A DNA stretch of 11,306 nt from Candidatus Margulisiibacteriota bacterium (GTDB lineage Bacteria > Margulisbacteria > WOR-1 > O2-12-FULL-45-9). Numbering within the stretch: position 1 is the first letter of the stretch; the number at the start of each line of letters is the position of its first letter. Where the stretch lies: positions 1 to 11,306 of the forward strand of contig JAHIUL010000090.1 of NCBI GenBank assembly GCA_018817195.1, read 5' to 3'. The notes below the pieces were generated by a model. It searched no databases and was not told the origin of the DNA. It was given only the letters and a program-made list of their open reading frames with translations. Positions 1-7,496 of this stretch are shown in pieces. The translations under genes and the position numbers were made by a program.

Positions 1-465
1 AGTAGAGATAACCAAACGCTCAATACCAACAGCATCGTAAATTGGTTTTAACGGCAAAACCATTTGCGCAGTCGAACAATTTGGGTTAGCAATGATGCCC
101 CTGTGCCTTTTTATGGCATGGCCATTGACCTCCGGCACAACCAGGGGCACTTCCGGGTCCATGCGATAAGCGCTGGTGTTATCAATGACCACACAGCCCC
201 TTTTAGCGGCTTCCGGCGCAAAAATTTTAGACACTTTGGCTCCGGCGGAGAACAAACCTATGTTAATACCCTCAAAAGACTCTGGTTTTGCTTCTTCAAC
301 AGTGTATTCTTTGCCCTTAAAAGTCACTTTTTGGCCGGCAGTGCGCTCTGACGCCAGGGGCAAAAAGCGGTCAACCGGAAAATCTCTTTCCTCTAAAACT
401 TTCATCATTTCTTTGCCTACCATGCCGGTAGCGCCTAAAACGCAAATATCATGTTTTCTCGCCAT
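1..465 (-). CDS. asd: Aspartate-semialdehyde dehydrogenase, N-terminal part (C-terminus beyond left edge)
   Basis: This enzyme makes L-aspartate 4-semialdehyde from aspartyl phosphate with NADPH in the cytoplasm, the branch point to lysine/diaminopimelate, threonine and methionine. The window holds the first 155 codons, read on the minus strand from an ATG at 465-463; the rest lies off the left edge (family length is about 330-370 aa). Residues 11-17 read GATGMVG, the Rossmann nucleotide-binding loop. Residues 127-132 read NPNCST, and C130 is the expected catalytic nucleophile. The motif IDNTSAYRMD (94-103) is also typical of the family. The start is fixed by a strong ribosome binding site, AGGGAGG, just upstream. 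The gene diverges from gmhA across 55 bp. Family assignment is firm; the fragment shows no frame break. Confidence 0.95.
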   Translation of the reverse strand, partial: MARKHDICVLGATGMVGKEMMKVLEERDFPVDRFLPLASERTAGQKVTFKGKEYTVEEAKPESFEGINIGLFSAGAKVSKIFAPEAAKRGCVVIDNTSAYRMDPEVPLVVPEVNGHAIKRHRGIIANPNCSTAQMVLPLKPIYDAVGIERLVIST

Positions 466-473
466 ATCAATAT

Positions 474-480
474 CCTCCCT
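474..480 (-). promoter_or_regulatory. Ribosome binding site of asd
   Basis: AGGGAGG on the minus strand lies 8 nt before the asd ATG. It is a strong Shine-Dalgarno sequence and decides the start. It contrasts with gmhA on the other side of the same gap, which has none. Confidence 0.8.
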
Positions 481-490
481 TGGATACAAA

Positions 491-496
491 ATTATA
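491..496 (-). promoter_or_regulatory. Putative -10 element of the asd promoter
   Basis: A consensus TATAAT is read on the minus strand. A start about 7 nt downstream, near 484, would leave a leader of roughly 20 nt containing the AGGGAGG site. I see no convincing -35 box at 16-18 bp. It lies back to back with the gmhA -10, so the two promoters overlap within the 55-bp gap. Confidence 0.5.
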
Positions 497-507
497 TCAT
501 ATCATGG

Positions 508-513
508 TATAAT
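508..513 (+). promoter_or_regulatory. Putative -10 element of gmhA, leaderless configuration
   Basis: A consensus TATAAT ends only 7 nt before the gmhA ATG at 521. The usual distance from the -10 to the transcription start would put the 5' end of the mRNA at or next to the A of the ATG. No Shine-Dalgarno sequence precedes gmhA. No good -35 hexamer is visible. Confidence 0.55.
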
Positions 514-520
514 AATAAAT

Positions 521-1093
521 ATGCGGGAAAACATAAAGTCTCGTCTAAAAGAAAGCATTGCCGTAAAAAATAAAGTTCTGGAAGAGCTTGTCCCCCAAAT
601 TGAAACAGCTGCCAGACAGATCGTTGCTGTCTTAAAAAACGGCAATAAAGTTTTACTTTTTGGCAATGGCGGATCAGCCTCAGACGCTCAGCACCTGGCT
701 GGCGAGTTGATCGGCCGGTTTAAAAAGAACCGCCGCGCCCTGGCAGCAATTGCCTTAAACACTGATACTTCCATTCTTACCTGTTTATCAAATGATTTTG
801 GCTATGACACGGTTTTTGAGCGGCAAATTGAAGGCCTGGCCAAGGCCGGAGATATTTGTATTGGCCTGTCAACTTCTGGCAATTCTGAAAATGTGCTGCG
901 GGGCTTAAGAAAAGCCAAAGAACTCGGCTGCAAAACAATTGCCTTTTTAGGCTGCGACGGAGGGAAAATAGCCAGGGAAGCTGATCTGACAATTATTATT
1001 CCCAGCCAAAATACTCCGCGCATCCAGGAAAGCCATATTACTATCGGCCATATTATCTGCGGCCTGGTGGAAGAGGAGTTATTTACACGGTGA
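521..1093 (+). CDS. gmhA: Sedoheptulose 7-phosphate isomerase (phosphoheptose isomerase)
   Basis: GmhA converts D-sedoheptulose 7-phosphate to D-glycero-D-manno-heptose 7-phosphate, the first committed step of LPS-core heptose synthesis, in the cytoplasm. The 190-aa product is of normal length. A helical N-terminus is followed by the SIS-domain phosphosugar loop FGNGGSASDAQHLAGE, then LSTSGNSENV, and the C-terminal ESHITIGHIICGLVEEE that carries the conserved active-site histidine region. The reading frame is open further upstream, to 176, but that stretch is antisense to asd. The ATG at 521 begins at the usual N-terminus and sits just behind a TATAAT box, with no ribosome binding site, so leaderless translation is likely. 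The last codons overlap the gmhB start by 4 bp. Confidence 0.93.
   Translation: MRENIKSRLKESIAVKNKVLEELVPQIETAARQIVAVLKNGNKVLLFGNGGSASDAQHLAGELIGRFKKNRRALAAIALNTDTSILTCLSNDFGYDTVFERQIEGLAKAGDICIGLSTSGNSENVLRGLRKAKELGCKTIAFLGCDGGKIAREADLTIIIPSQNTPRIQESHITIGHIICGLVEEELFTR
1073..1078 (+). promoter_or_regulatory. Ribosome binding site of gmhB (GTG start)
   Basis: GAGGAG inside the 3' end of gmhA lies 11 nt before the GTG at 1090. It supports the GTG start and coupled translation across the 4-bp overlap (GTGA). Confidence 0.65.
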
Positions 1094-1647
1094 ACAAAGC
1101 AGTCTTCCTGGACCGCGACGGCACAATTATCGAAGATGTCGGTTATTTAAACAATCCAGCTGAAATTAAATTTATCCCCGGCTCAATTGAAGCCATAAAA
1201 ATGCTTAACGAAAACGGTTTTAAAGTCGTGGTCATTACCAATCAATCAGGTGTTGCCCGCGGCTTAATTGCCGAAGACATGCTGCAGACAATTGATAAAA
1301 TCATTCAGAAGAAAATATTAAACGGCCACGCCCATCTGGACAGGATTTACTACTGCCCCCACCACCCCGAGGCAGGCCACTACCCTTATAAACAGGAATG
1401 CGGCTGCCGCAAGCCAGCGCCAGGCATGATCCAAAAAGCGCAAAAAGATTTGAACATTGATCTGGCTAAATCTTTTATGATCGGCGACAAAATAAGCGAT
1501 ATTGAAGCAGGCCAGCGGGTAGGCATGAAAAATATTTTAGTTCTATCAGGCCGCGGCCAGGTTGAAAAAGAAAGAATCAAAACATCCCCGGATTTTATCG
1601 CTCAAAACCTCAAACAAGCGGCTGAATGGATATTGAACAACCAATAA
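1090..1647 (+). CDS. gmhB: D-glycero-beta-D-manno-heptose 1,7-bisphosphate 7-phosphatase
   Basis: GmhB removes the 7-phosphate from heptose 1,7-bisphosphate, giving the 1-phosphate that HldE then activates with ATP. The 185-aa protein is a HAD-superfamily phosphatase. DRDGT holds the nucleophile D8 and the acid/base D10, ITNQSG is motif II, and GDKISDIEAG is the metal-binding motif IV. C89, H91, C104 and C106 (CPH followed by CGCRKP) form the structural zinc site known from E. coli GmhB. The GTG start at 1090 overlaps the gmhA stop and is served by GAGGAG. The stop directly abuts the end of the convergent gene at 1648, and no terminator is visible between them. A histidinol-phosphatase role is possible for close homologues, but the gmhA pairing argues for heptose. 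Confidence 0.92.
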   Translation: MNKAVFLDRDGTIIEDVGYLNNPAEIKFIPGSIEAIKMLNENGFKVVVITNQSGVARGLIAEDMLQTIDKIIQKKILNGHAHLDRIYYCPHHPEAGHYPYKQECGCRKPAPGMIQKAQKDLNIDLAKSFMIGDKISDIEAGQRVGMKNILVLSGRGQVEKERIKTSPDFIAQNLKQAAEWILNNQ

Positions 1648-2367
1648 TTACTGCTCAAAATCAATCATTCCAATATTGAACCACGGCATCAATGCTTCTC
1701 TGTCCCGGGGAATTAGCAGGGGCTGACCATCTAAAACCAGACCAAAAGGCGTAGTAAAATAATCCACCCTTAACTGTTCGCCTAACTGCCCCAGGTTGAT
1801 TCTTCTTTCTTCAACTAACTTTATTCTGGTTTGCAACGGAGCGGAGGCGCCTTCGTAATAATCTAAATCTTCAAAAAAATTCCTTAAAGCCAAAGCTGTT
1901 TCTCTGGCTTGTTTGGCAAGATCAGATTCTCCAGGAATTAAAGAAATTCCTTTTAATCTGGGCCGACTAAAAATTCTTCTTACGTTAACCCTAGACAATC
2001 CAAACCGATCAATTGGAGCAGAAACTCTTTTTAGTTGATCAGTTGTCCGCCAGATAAAATTAAAACCAGGAGGAAGAAACACTCCAAGCGTAGCAAAACT
2101 TATGCCGAATCTATCAAAACCAATATCAAATTGCAGATCAAAAAGATCTGATAACTCTTCTTGAACTTTTGGAGATCCAGTTTCAATACGGCAGCCAAGT
2201 CGATGTGATTCAATCTCTATTTTAATTGAAACATCTTTGGGTCGTATTGATTCAGGACCTCTCCACTGCAGGATCCGCTGTGCCTGATAAATTTTTTGCG
2301 TCAAAGCCGGCCGCCACTTATAAACGCGCTCTCTCATTGGTCCAAAAGTTACAAATGAAGCTGTCAT
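1648..2367 (-). CDS. Hypothetical protein, 239 aa, family not recognised
   Basis: I do not recognise this protein. It is read against its neighbours, between gmhB and hldE, and starts at an ATG served by GAGGA 7 nt upstream. It looks soluble: no signal peptide, no membrane segment and a single cysteine. It is rich in charged residues, with many arginines (for example VNVRRIFSRPR and RIKLVEERRINLG). The C-terminal third has a hydrophobic stretch resembling a compact beta domain (FTTPFGLVLDGQPLLIP). The intact 720-bp frame, the good ribosome binding site and the exact abutment with gmhB all support a real gene. Its stop touches the gmhB stop, so any transcription terminator must lie inside coding sequence. 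Its role is unknown; the location among heptose genes does not prove a link, since the strand is opposite. Confidence 0.75.
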   Translation of the reverse strand: MTASFVTFGPMRERVYKWRPALTQKIYQAQRILQWRGPESIRPKDVSIKIEIESHRLGCRIETGSPKVQEELSDLFDLQFDIGFDRFGISFATLGVFLPPGFNFIWRTTDQLKRVSAPIDRFGLSRVNVRRIFSRPRLKGISLIPGESDLAKQARETALALRNFFEDLDYYEGASAPLQTRIKLVEERRINLGQLGEQLRVDYFTTPFGLVLDGQPLLIPRDREALMPWFNIGMIDFEQ

Positions 2368-2374
2368 AATATTT

Positions 2375-2379
2375 TCCTC
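2375..2379 (-). promoter_or_regulatory. Ribosome binding site of the 239-aa hypothetical gene
   Basis: GAGGA on the minus strand lies 7 nt before the ATG at 2367-2365. It fixes the start and supports the gene being real. Confidence 0.6.
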
Positions 2380-2402
2380 ACAAGCAATTTTCGAGATTTT
2401 AC

Positions 2403-2430
2403 TTGCATAATTTCACTATTTGGCTAAAAT
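2403..2430 (+). promoter_or_regulatory. Possible upstream promoter for hldE
   Basis: TTGCAT and TAAAAT are separated by 16 bp. If used, transcription would begin near 2437 and give a leader of about 63 nt that includes the inverted repeat at 2453-2476. It is weak and competes with the closer TATAAT at 2488. Confidence 0.3.
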
Positions 2431-2452
2431 ATGCCTTAGCGACACAAAAAAT

Positions 2453-2476
2453 CAGCTGTTTTCCTGGAAAAGGCTG
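2453..2476. repeat. Imperfect inverted repeat upstream of hldE (operator or leader hairpin candidate)
   Basis: The left arm is CAGC-TG-TTTTCC and the right arm GGAAAA-G-GCTG, around a single T at 2465. The inner six and outer four base pairs match, with a small asymmetric interior loop. It covers the place where a -35 box would sit for the TATAAT at 2488. It could therefore be an operator, or a leader hairpin if the upstream promoter is used. Confidence 0.4.
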
Positions 2477-2487
2477 TTCAAATAGGT

Positions 2488-2493
2488 TATAAT
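2488..2493 (+). promoter_or_regulatory. Putative -10 element of the hldE operon, leaderless configuration
   Basis: A consensus TATAAT ends 6 nt before the hldE ATG at 2500. The expected transcription start coincides with the ATG. No Shine-Dalgarno sequence lies in front of hldE, the same arrangement as at gmhA. Confidence 0.55.
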
Positions 2494-2499
2494 TTTAAT

Positions 2500-3951
2500 A
2501 TGAAAAGTTTAAAGAAAATTGTCCCAAAAATCGCCGGAAAAAAGGTCTTGGTATTCGGCGATCTAATGCTGGACGAACACATCTGGAGTAAAGTTAGCCG
2601 CATCTCACCAGAGGCCCCTGTGCCCATCGCTGGAGTCACTAAAATAAGTCATGTGCCTGGCGGCTGCGGCAACGTAGCTGTTAATATTGCCGCATTGGGC
2701 GGTATTCCCTATCTTGTAGGAATTATTGGCAAAGATAGTTCAGCTGACAAATTGCGCAAAGCATTAGCTACTGCCCGGGTTTCTGATAAAAACATTATCG
2801 TTGATCCTAAACGACCAACTATTTTAAAATCACGCATTATTGCCGGTTCTCAACAGATGGTGAGAGTTGACCGGGAAGACCGAACAGACCTCTCCCCTGC
2901 TCTTAAGAAAAAAACAATCAAAGTGCTAAAAAAATTGGTTTCCCAAGTTGACGCTGTAATTATTTCTGACTATGGCAAAGGCCTGGTTAACAATGAAACA
3001 GCCCAATTTTTAATCAGTTTAGCCAGGAAAAACAAAAAATTTGTAGCCATTGACCCTAAAGGCACTGATTATTCTAAATATAAAAATTGTTCGATCATCA
3101 CGCCGAATTTAAATGAAGCCTCACTAGCCATCAAGATAAATATTGTCAGCACTAAAAGCCTGCTGCGGGCTGGAAAAACCTTAATGCAAAAAATAACACC
3201 CCAGTATGTCCTGATCACCCGCGGCAAAGACGGCATGTCTTTATTTTCAAACAAAGAAACAGCCCATATCCCAATAGTGCCCAGGGAAGTTTTTGACATA
3301 ACCGGCGCTGGCGATACGGTTATTGCCACACTATCTTTAGCCGTTGCAGCTGGTGAAAAGGTCAAAAAAGCCGCTATGCTGGCTAACCTGGCTGCCTCAG
3401 TTGTGGTCGGTAAAGTTGGTACTGCGCCCTGCTATCGCGAGGAGCTGGAAGAAGCGCTGGAAGGTCATGAGCCAGTGGGCAAAAAGATCAAGCTGCGCAA
3501 GGAACTCAAGGCCATTGCCCAGGGTCTAAGAAATAACGGGGCCAGGATAGTTTTTACCAATGGTTGTTTTGACCTCCTGCATTTGGGCCATGTGCGTTAT
3601 TTAAGAGAGGCCAAAAAACTGGGTGATGTATTAATCCTTGGCTTAAACAGCGATAGTTCAGTCAAGCAGTTAAAAGGCAAGGACCGGCCATATGTGTCAG
3701 AGCTAGAACGGGCGGAGATACTGGCTTCACTTGAATGCGTTGATTACGTAACTATATTTAAGGAGAAGCGGCCTGATAACTTAATTAAGATTGTGAAGCC
3801 TCACGTCCATGTTAAGGGCGGAGATTATAAAATCAATAAACTCCCGGAAAAAAAGCTGGTTGAAAGTTTAGGGGGCGAAGTAGTTGTAATCCCTCCTATC
3901 AAAGGCAGATCAACAACGAATTTAGTTGAAAGGATATTAGCAAACAAATGA
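2500..3951 (+). CDS. hldE: Bifunctional heptose 7-phosphate kinase / heptose 1-phosphate adenylyltransferase
   Basis: HldE catalyses two steps of ADP-heptose synthesis: phosphorylation of heptose 7-phosphate to the 1,7-bisphosphate, and, after GmhB, adenylylation of heptose 1-phosphate. The 483-aa length matches the fused form. Residues 1 to about 320 are a PfkB/ribokinase domain with the sugar-binding GGCGNVAVNIAALGG, then DPKGTDYSKY, ITPNLNEA and the anion-hole motif GAGD at 269-272, where D272 is the catalytic base. Residues from about 345 are a cytidylyltransferase-like domain with NGCFDLLHLGH (nucleotide-binding HLGH at 361-364) and a late GRSTTNLVERIL. It heads a plus-strand operon: its stop overlaps the next start by 4 bp (ATGA). 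Initiation looks leaderless. Confidence 0.95.
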   Translation: MKSLKKIVPKIAGKKVLVFGDLMLDEHIWSKVSRISPEAPVPIAGVTKISHVPGGCGNVAVNIAALGGIPYLVGIIGKDSSADKLRKALATARVSDKNIIVDPKRPTILKSRIIAGSQQMVRVDREDRTDLSPALKKKTIKVLKKLVSQVDAVIISDYGKGLVNNETAQFLISLARKNKKFVAIDPKGTDYSKYKNCSIITPNLNEASLAIKINIVSTKSLLRAGKTLMQKITPQYVLITRGKDGMSLFSNKETAHIPIVPREVFDITGAGDTVIATLSLAVAAGEKVKKAAMLANLAASVVVGKVGTAPCYREELEEALEGHEPVGKKIKLRKELKAIAQGLRNNGARIVFTNGCFDLLHLGHVRYLREAKKLGDVLILGLNSDSSVKQLKGKDRPYVSELERAEILASLECVDYVTIFKEKRPDNLIKIVKPHVHVKGGDYKINKLPEKKLVESLGGEVVVIPPIKGRSTTNLVERILANK

Positions 3952-4577
3952 AAAAAACTAATTTGAAAATTAAAAATTGGATATTGTTCCTTGTTTGTAT
4001 CTTGTTACTTGGTTATTGTATCTTGCCCGCAGAGGGCTGGCGTATTACTGACGAGTTAAAAGAAGAAATCAAAATCAAAAAAGAAGCTCTGGAAAAGAAT
4101 CCCGATGATGCCCATGCCCATTTTGACTTAGCCATAACCTATGCCTACACAAATCATATAATTGACGGCTGGGCAAAGCTGAAAAAAGTGGTTGAAATAG
4201 ATCCCAGTTTCAAGAAAACCGGCCTGCGCATGTATATTAAAAAAGTCACTGCTGAGCCAAATGATTGGCGCCTGCGCTTTCGCCTGGCTTTTGCTTATTA
4301 TTTTAACGACAAGAAAGAAGCTGCTATCCGCGAGCTTGATAACGTGATTTTGATCGATCCCTATAATGTCTGGGCTTACGGCTACATTGCTTTAATTTAT
4401 GGGGAAATGGGCGAAACAGATAAGGCCATGGAATACTGCAAAAGAGGTCTGGCGATTGACAGCAACGTGGCCGCCCTGCACCTGCTTTTAGCCGAAGGTT
4501 ATTATAAAAAAGGCGACAGCTGGACGGGTTTTAAGGAAAGAATGGAAGCGCTTCGCTTAAGAGCCCTGGGATATTAA
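3948..4577 (+). CDS. Exported or membrane-anchored TPR protein
   Basis: The 209-aa protein has an N-terminal basic stretch followed by a hydrophobic segment at about residues 11-27 (WILFLVCILLLGYCIL). This is a signal peptide or membrane anchor; the cysteine at 24 is preceded by LGY, which is not a standard lipobox. The rest is helical tetratricopeptide repeats: one near NPDDAHAHFDLAITYAY, a second near PNDWRLRFRLAFAYYF and a third near PYNVWAYGYIALIYGEMGETDKA, with a fourth partial one to the end. TPR proteins are scaffolds for protein partners, and none can be named here. The start overlaps the hldE stop, and the stop directly abuts the next ATG. Co-expression with heptose and LPS-transport genes suggests an envelope role, which is inference. 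Confidence 0.8.
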   Translation: MKKTNLKIKNWILFLVCILLLGYCILPAEGWRITDELKEEIKIKKEALEKNPDDAHAHFDLAITYAYTNHIIDGWAKLKKVVEIDPSFKKTGLRMYIKKVTAEPNDWRLRFRLAFAYYFNDKKEAAIRELDNVILIDPYNVWAYGYIALIYGEMGETDKAMEYCKRGLAIDSNVAALHLLLAEGYYKKGDSWTGFKERMEALRLRALGY

Positions 4578-5597
4578 ATGCGCCTTTCTTACAAGATAAT
4601 TTTATTTGTTTTTATCGCTTTTATACTTGGCATTTTTGCCTGGGCAATTTTCTCGCCAAAAGACGATGTTTCCACCCGCATCTATGAAACAATTAAAGAA
4701 CAGCAAAAACGGGCTGACTTAACTTTTAAAGAAGTTTCCTTTGAAGAAGTTGTGGCCGGCGTTAAATACTGGCAGTTGGTAGCGCAAAGCGCCATGGTCA
4801 ACAAATCAACCCAGGTCGCAACCCTTAATGATTCCAGAGGCACCTTTTTTAAAAAAGGCAAAGCCGTGCTTCGTTTTATCTCCCCTGCCGCCCTGTGGGA
4901 CATGAAAAAGAAAGAAATATACCTGGACAAACCAATTGGCTATGACGCTGTGCTGGAAAGAAAGATATCTTCACTGCTCCAATCAATTAAAAAAAGCCGC
5001 TACTCAATCTTAAACCTGCCGCGCTTGTACCAAAAAGGGGCAGGCTACTGGTTCCAGGCTAAAAATCTTAGTTGGAAATTATCTGACCAGGAATTGGTCT
5101 GCACCGGCGGCATCATGCTGAACAAAGGCGAAGTCACTGGTTTTGCGGAAAGGTTTCAGGGCGATGTAGCTTTAGAAAGAGTTGTACTGGAAGGCAACCC
5201 AAAAATAGTTATTGATATTAAAGACTCTTTCCCCATTACCCTGGAAGCTAATGCTTTCGAAGTCATCAGCCTGGAAAATTTAATTATTGCCCATGATAAT
5301 CCAGTCATTTACTGGGGCAAGGCAAAAATAATCTGTAACAATTTAAAATATCAGCAGGCTAAAGAAACTTTAATATTAGCAGGAAGCGTAAAAATTGATT
5401 ACCAGGATATTAAAGCGGAAGGCGATAATGCTGAGTATTTAACCCTCGAAGAAAAAATAATTCTTAGAGGCAATGCTCACGCCAAACAAGCTGACAATCA
5501 ATTGACCGGCAAAGAAGTAATTGTTTCGCTAAAAGACCAAAAAATTTCTGTTTCCGGCAAAGGTCGTGTTGTGATTACCGAAGAGGAGCTAAAATAA
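4578..5597 (+). CDS. LptC/LptA-like LPS-transport protein, apparent LptC-LptA fusion
   Basis: The protein has 339 aa, with one N-terminal membrane helix at about residues 5-25 and no later one, so the body should be periplasmic. The first half resembles LptC: WQLVAQSAMVNKSTQVATLND, then GTFFKKGKAVLRF, and a second similar stretch, WFQAKNLSWKLSDQELVCTGG. The last 110 or so residues resemble the OstA/LptA beta-jellyroll, with short repeated strands such as IKAEGDNAEYLTLEEKIILRG, broken here after 20 residues by family-typical G-N, and LTGKEVIVSLKDQKISVSG. LptC is about 190 aa and LptA about 180, so the length suits a fusion. In the Lpt bridge these parts carry LPS from the LptBFG transporter toward LptD. 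Assignment rests on pattern resemblance, not a search. The ATG follows the previous stop with no gap. Confidence 0.7.
   Translation: MRLSYKIILFVFIAFILGIFAWAIFSPKDDVSTRIYETIKEQQKRADLTFKEVSFEEVVAGVKYWQLVAQSAMVNKSTQVATLNDSRGTFFKKGKAVLRFISPAALWDMKKKEIYLDKPIGYDAVLERKISSLLQSIKKSRYSILNLPRLYQKGAGYWFQAKNLSWKLSDQELVCTGGIMLNKGEVTGFAERFQGDVALERVVLEGNPKIVIDIKDSFPITLEANAFEVISLENLIIAHDNPVIYWGKAKIICNNLKYQQAKETLILAGSVKIDYQDIKAEGDNAEYLTLEEKIILRGNAHAKQADNQLTGKEVIVSLKDQKISVSGKGRVVITEEELK
5583..5588 (+). promoter_or_regulatory. Ribosome binding site of trxB
   Basis: GAGGAG inside the 3' end of the LptC/LptA-like gene lies 10 nt before the ATG at 5599. It supports this start, and therefore the lysine-rich N-terminal extension of TrxB. 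Confidence 0.6.
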
Positions 5598-5598
5598 T

Positions 5599-6573
5599 AT
5601 GACATTAAAAACGCAAACCAAACCAAAGATCAAACCAGCTAAAAAGAAAGATACCTCTTTTGACCTAATTATAATTGGCGGTGGTCCGGCAGGGTTAACA
5701 GCTGCGCTTTATGCGGTGCGCGCCCGAGTGAAAGTTTTGTTAGTTGAAAAAATGATCTTGGGCGGCATGGTCTCAACCACCTTTAACATTGAAAACTATC
5801 CGGGTTTTCCCGAGGGCATTTCCGGGATGGAACTGAGCAATCGTTTCCAGGACCAGGTCAGAAGATTGGGCTTGGATATTGTTTGGGGCAACGCAATTGA
5901 GATAAAAAACAAAAAATCTGAGAAAGAAATAATTGTTGATGATAAAAAATTCATTGCTAAAGCCTTAATCATTGCCACTGGCACTGAAGCCGCTAAACTT
6001 GGTGTGCCCGGCGAGGACGAGTTCCGTGGGCGCGGGGTTTCCTATTGCGCCACCTGCGACGGAGCATTTTACAAAGACAAAAAAGTCATGGTTGTTGGGG
6101 GAGGCAATTCTGCTATCGAAGAAGCGCTCTTCTTAACACGCTACGCCAAGAAAATTTCTGTTATCCACCGCCGGGATGAGCTGCGGGCAGACAAAATCAT
6201 TGCTGAACGCGCCATTCAAGACCCAAAAATATATTTTTTCTGGCATTCAACAGTTGAAAAAATCTCCGGCAAACAAAAAGTGGAAGAAGTAACGCTTAAA
6301 GATACCCACAGCAACAAAACCCTTAAAGTGCCGGCTGATGGAATATTTGTCTATATCGGCAGTAAACCAAACAATGAACTTGTCAAGGATATTGTAAAAA
6401 CTGACAGCCATGGGTTTATAATCACTGATGAAAACATGAAAACTTCAGTCAACGGCATATACGCCGCCGGTGATATAAGAGTAAAGTCTTTAAAGCAGGT
6501 GGTTACCGCTGTGGCAGACGGTGCCATTGCCGCTGAATCAGCCAGAAAATACATTGAAGGAAACGATAAATAA
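5599..6573 (+). CDS. trxB: Thioredoxin reductase (NADPH)
   Basis: TrxB passes electrons from NADPH through FAD and a redox disulfide to thioredoxin in the cytoplasm. The 324-aa length is normal. The FAD loop GGGPAG is at 27-32, the redox-active C150-A-T-C153 is intact, the second Rossmann loop is VVGGGNSAIEEA, and ATGTEAAKLGVPGE and GIYAAGDIR close the FAD site. HRRDELRAD matches the NADPH 2'-phosphate-binding HRRxxxR signature, so NADPH rather than ferredoxin is the likely donor. The first 20 or so residues are an extra lysine-rich tail (TKPKIKPAKKKD) absent from E. coli TrxB. The gene begins one base after the previous stop and is followed two bases later by the AEC gene, so it is an internal operon member. 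Confidence 0.95.
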   Translation: MTLKTQTKPKIKPAKKKDTSFDLIIIGGGPAGLTAALYAVRARVKVLLVEKMILGGMVSTTFNIENYPGFPEGISGMELSNRFQDQVRRLGLDIVWGNAIEIKNKKSEKEIIVDDKKFIAKALIIATGTEAAKLGVPGEDEFRGRGVSYCATCDGAFYKDKKVMVVGGGNSAIEEALFLTRYAKKISVIHRRDELRADKIIAERAIQDPKIYFFWHSTVEKISGKQKVEEVTLKDTHSNKTLKVPADGIFVYIGSKPNNELVKDIVKTDSHGFIITDENMKTSVNGIYAAGDIRVKSLKQVVTAVADGAIAAESARKYIEGNDK

Positions 6574-6575
6574 AC

Positions 6576-7463
6576 ATGCCTATCCTTGAGATCATTGGAG
6601 TTATTACACCGATCTTTATTATTGCTGTTGTTGGCTTTATTGTCGGCAAATTTAAACAGCTCAGCCTAAAAACTATGGCTGATTTAATCATTTACATCTG
6701 CAGCCCCGCCCTGGCCTTTGTCCTGCTGTCGCAAACACAAATTGACCTGCGCGAGATCAGCTCAATTGCCCTGGCAGCTTTGCTGGTAATTTTAGGCACT
6801 GGAGCAATTTGTTTTCTATTAATAAAACTTTCTGGCAAAACTGTGCCTACTGGTTTTTATTTACCTGTAATGTTTATGAACTCAGGGTTTATTGGTTACC
6901 CAATTACCCTGTTTGCTTTTGGCGAGCTGGGCTTGAGCAAAGCGATAATTTTTGACATCACCAATGCTATTTTAATCTTTACGCTAGGCATTTATATGAT
7001 CAGCCAAAAGAAAGATCACTGGCAGGTCTTAAAAATTCCATTCCTTTATGCTGCGATTGCTGGCATTTTTATTTCCTGGCTAAACATACAAATTCCAGAC
7101 CCTGTCTTTATCCCAATTAATTTAGTGGGGCAAATAACTGTTCCAATGGCGCTTTTTATGCTTGGCTACCGCCTGGCTAATATTGAAATAACATCTGTGA
7201 AGCTCCCATTATTGGCCAGCTTGCTTAGATTAACACTTGGCTTGGCTTTAGGGATATTAGTCGTTTACTTGCTAAAGCTTGATGGGGTCACGGCTAAAGT
7301 AGTTGTGCTGATTGCTTCGACTTCTTCAGCTATTTCAACAATTGCTATATCTGAGGAATATAATAGTTCACCAAATTTGGTAGCATCAACCATTGCTTTA
7401 AGCACCATAATTTGGGCTTTAAGTATTGGTTTTATTCTCAACTGGGTTGCTTTCATTCCTTGA
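6576..7463 (+). CDS. AEC-family (auxin efflux carrier-like) membrane transporter
   Basis: This 295-aa integral membrane protein has about ten hydrophobic segments in two halves, as expected of the AEC/MdcF-type family in the bile/arsenite/riboflavin transporter superfamily. Recognisable parts are the N-terminal PIFIIAVVGFIVGK, the conserved CSPALAFVLLSQ, the NSGFIGYPI motif in the first half, and the late IASTSSAISTIAISEEY with its polar helix break. Known members export or import small organic acids or auxin-like compounds; the substrate here cannot be told. It starts two bases after the trxB stop, with GAAGGA somewhat far upstream (about 14 nt). Its TGA stop lies inside the -35 box of the next gene. 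Confidence 0.85.
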   Translation: MPILEIIGVITPIFIIAVVGFIVGKFKQLSLKTMADLIIYICSPALAFVLLSQTQIDLREISSIALAALLVILGTGAICFLLIKLSGKTVPTGFYLPVMFMNSGFIGYPITLFAFGELGLSKAIIFDITNAILIFTLGIYMISQKKDHWQVLKIPFLYAAIAGIFISWLNIQIPDPVFIPINLVGQITVPMALFMLGYRLANIEITSVKLPLLASLLRLTLGLALGILVVYLLKLDGVTAKVVVLIASTSSAISTIAISEEYNSSPNLVASTIALSTIIWALSIGFILNWVAFIP

Positions 7464-7487
7464 CAACAACAAAACATGAGCTATACT
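7460..7487 (+). promoter_or_regulatory. Sigma70-type promoter, TTGACA-16-TATACT, leaderless configuration
   Basis: A perfect -35 hexamer, TTGACA (7460-7465), and TATACT (7482-7487) are separated by 16 bp. The -35 overlaps the TGA stop of the AEC gene. Transcription would start about 7 nt past the -10, at roughly 7494-7497, which is at the ATG of the next gene (7497). An earlier in-frame ATG at 7476 lies inside this promoter and would not be transcribed from it. Confidence 0.7.
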
Positions 7488-7496
7488 TTAAATTGG

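Noticed and set aside
176..520. N-terminal extension of gmhA up to an ATG at 176
   Set aside because: This stretch is antisense to the well-supported asd gene, and GmhA homologues begin at the ATG at 521.
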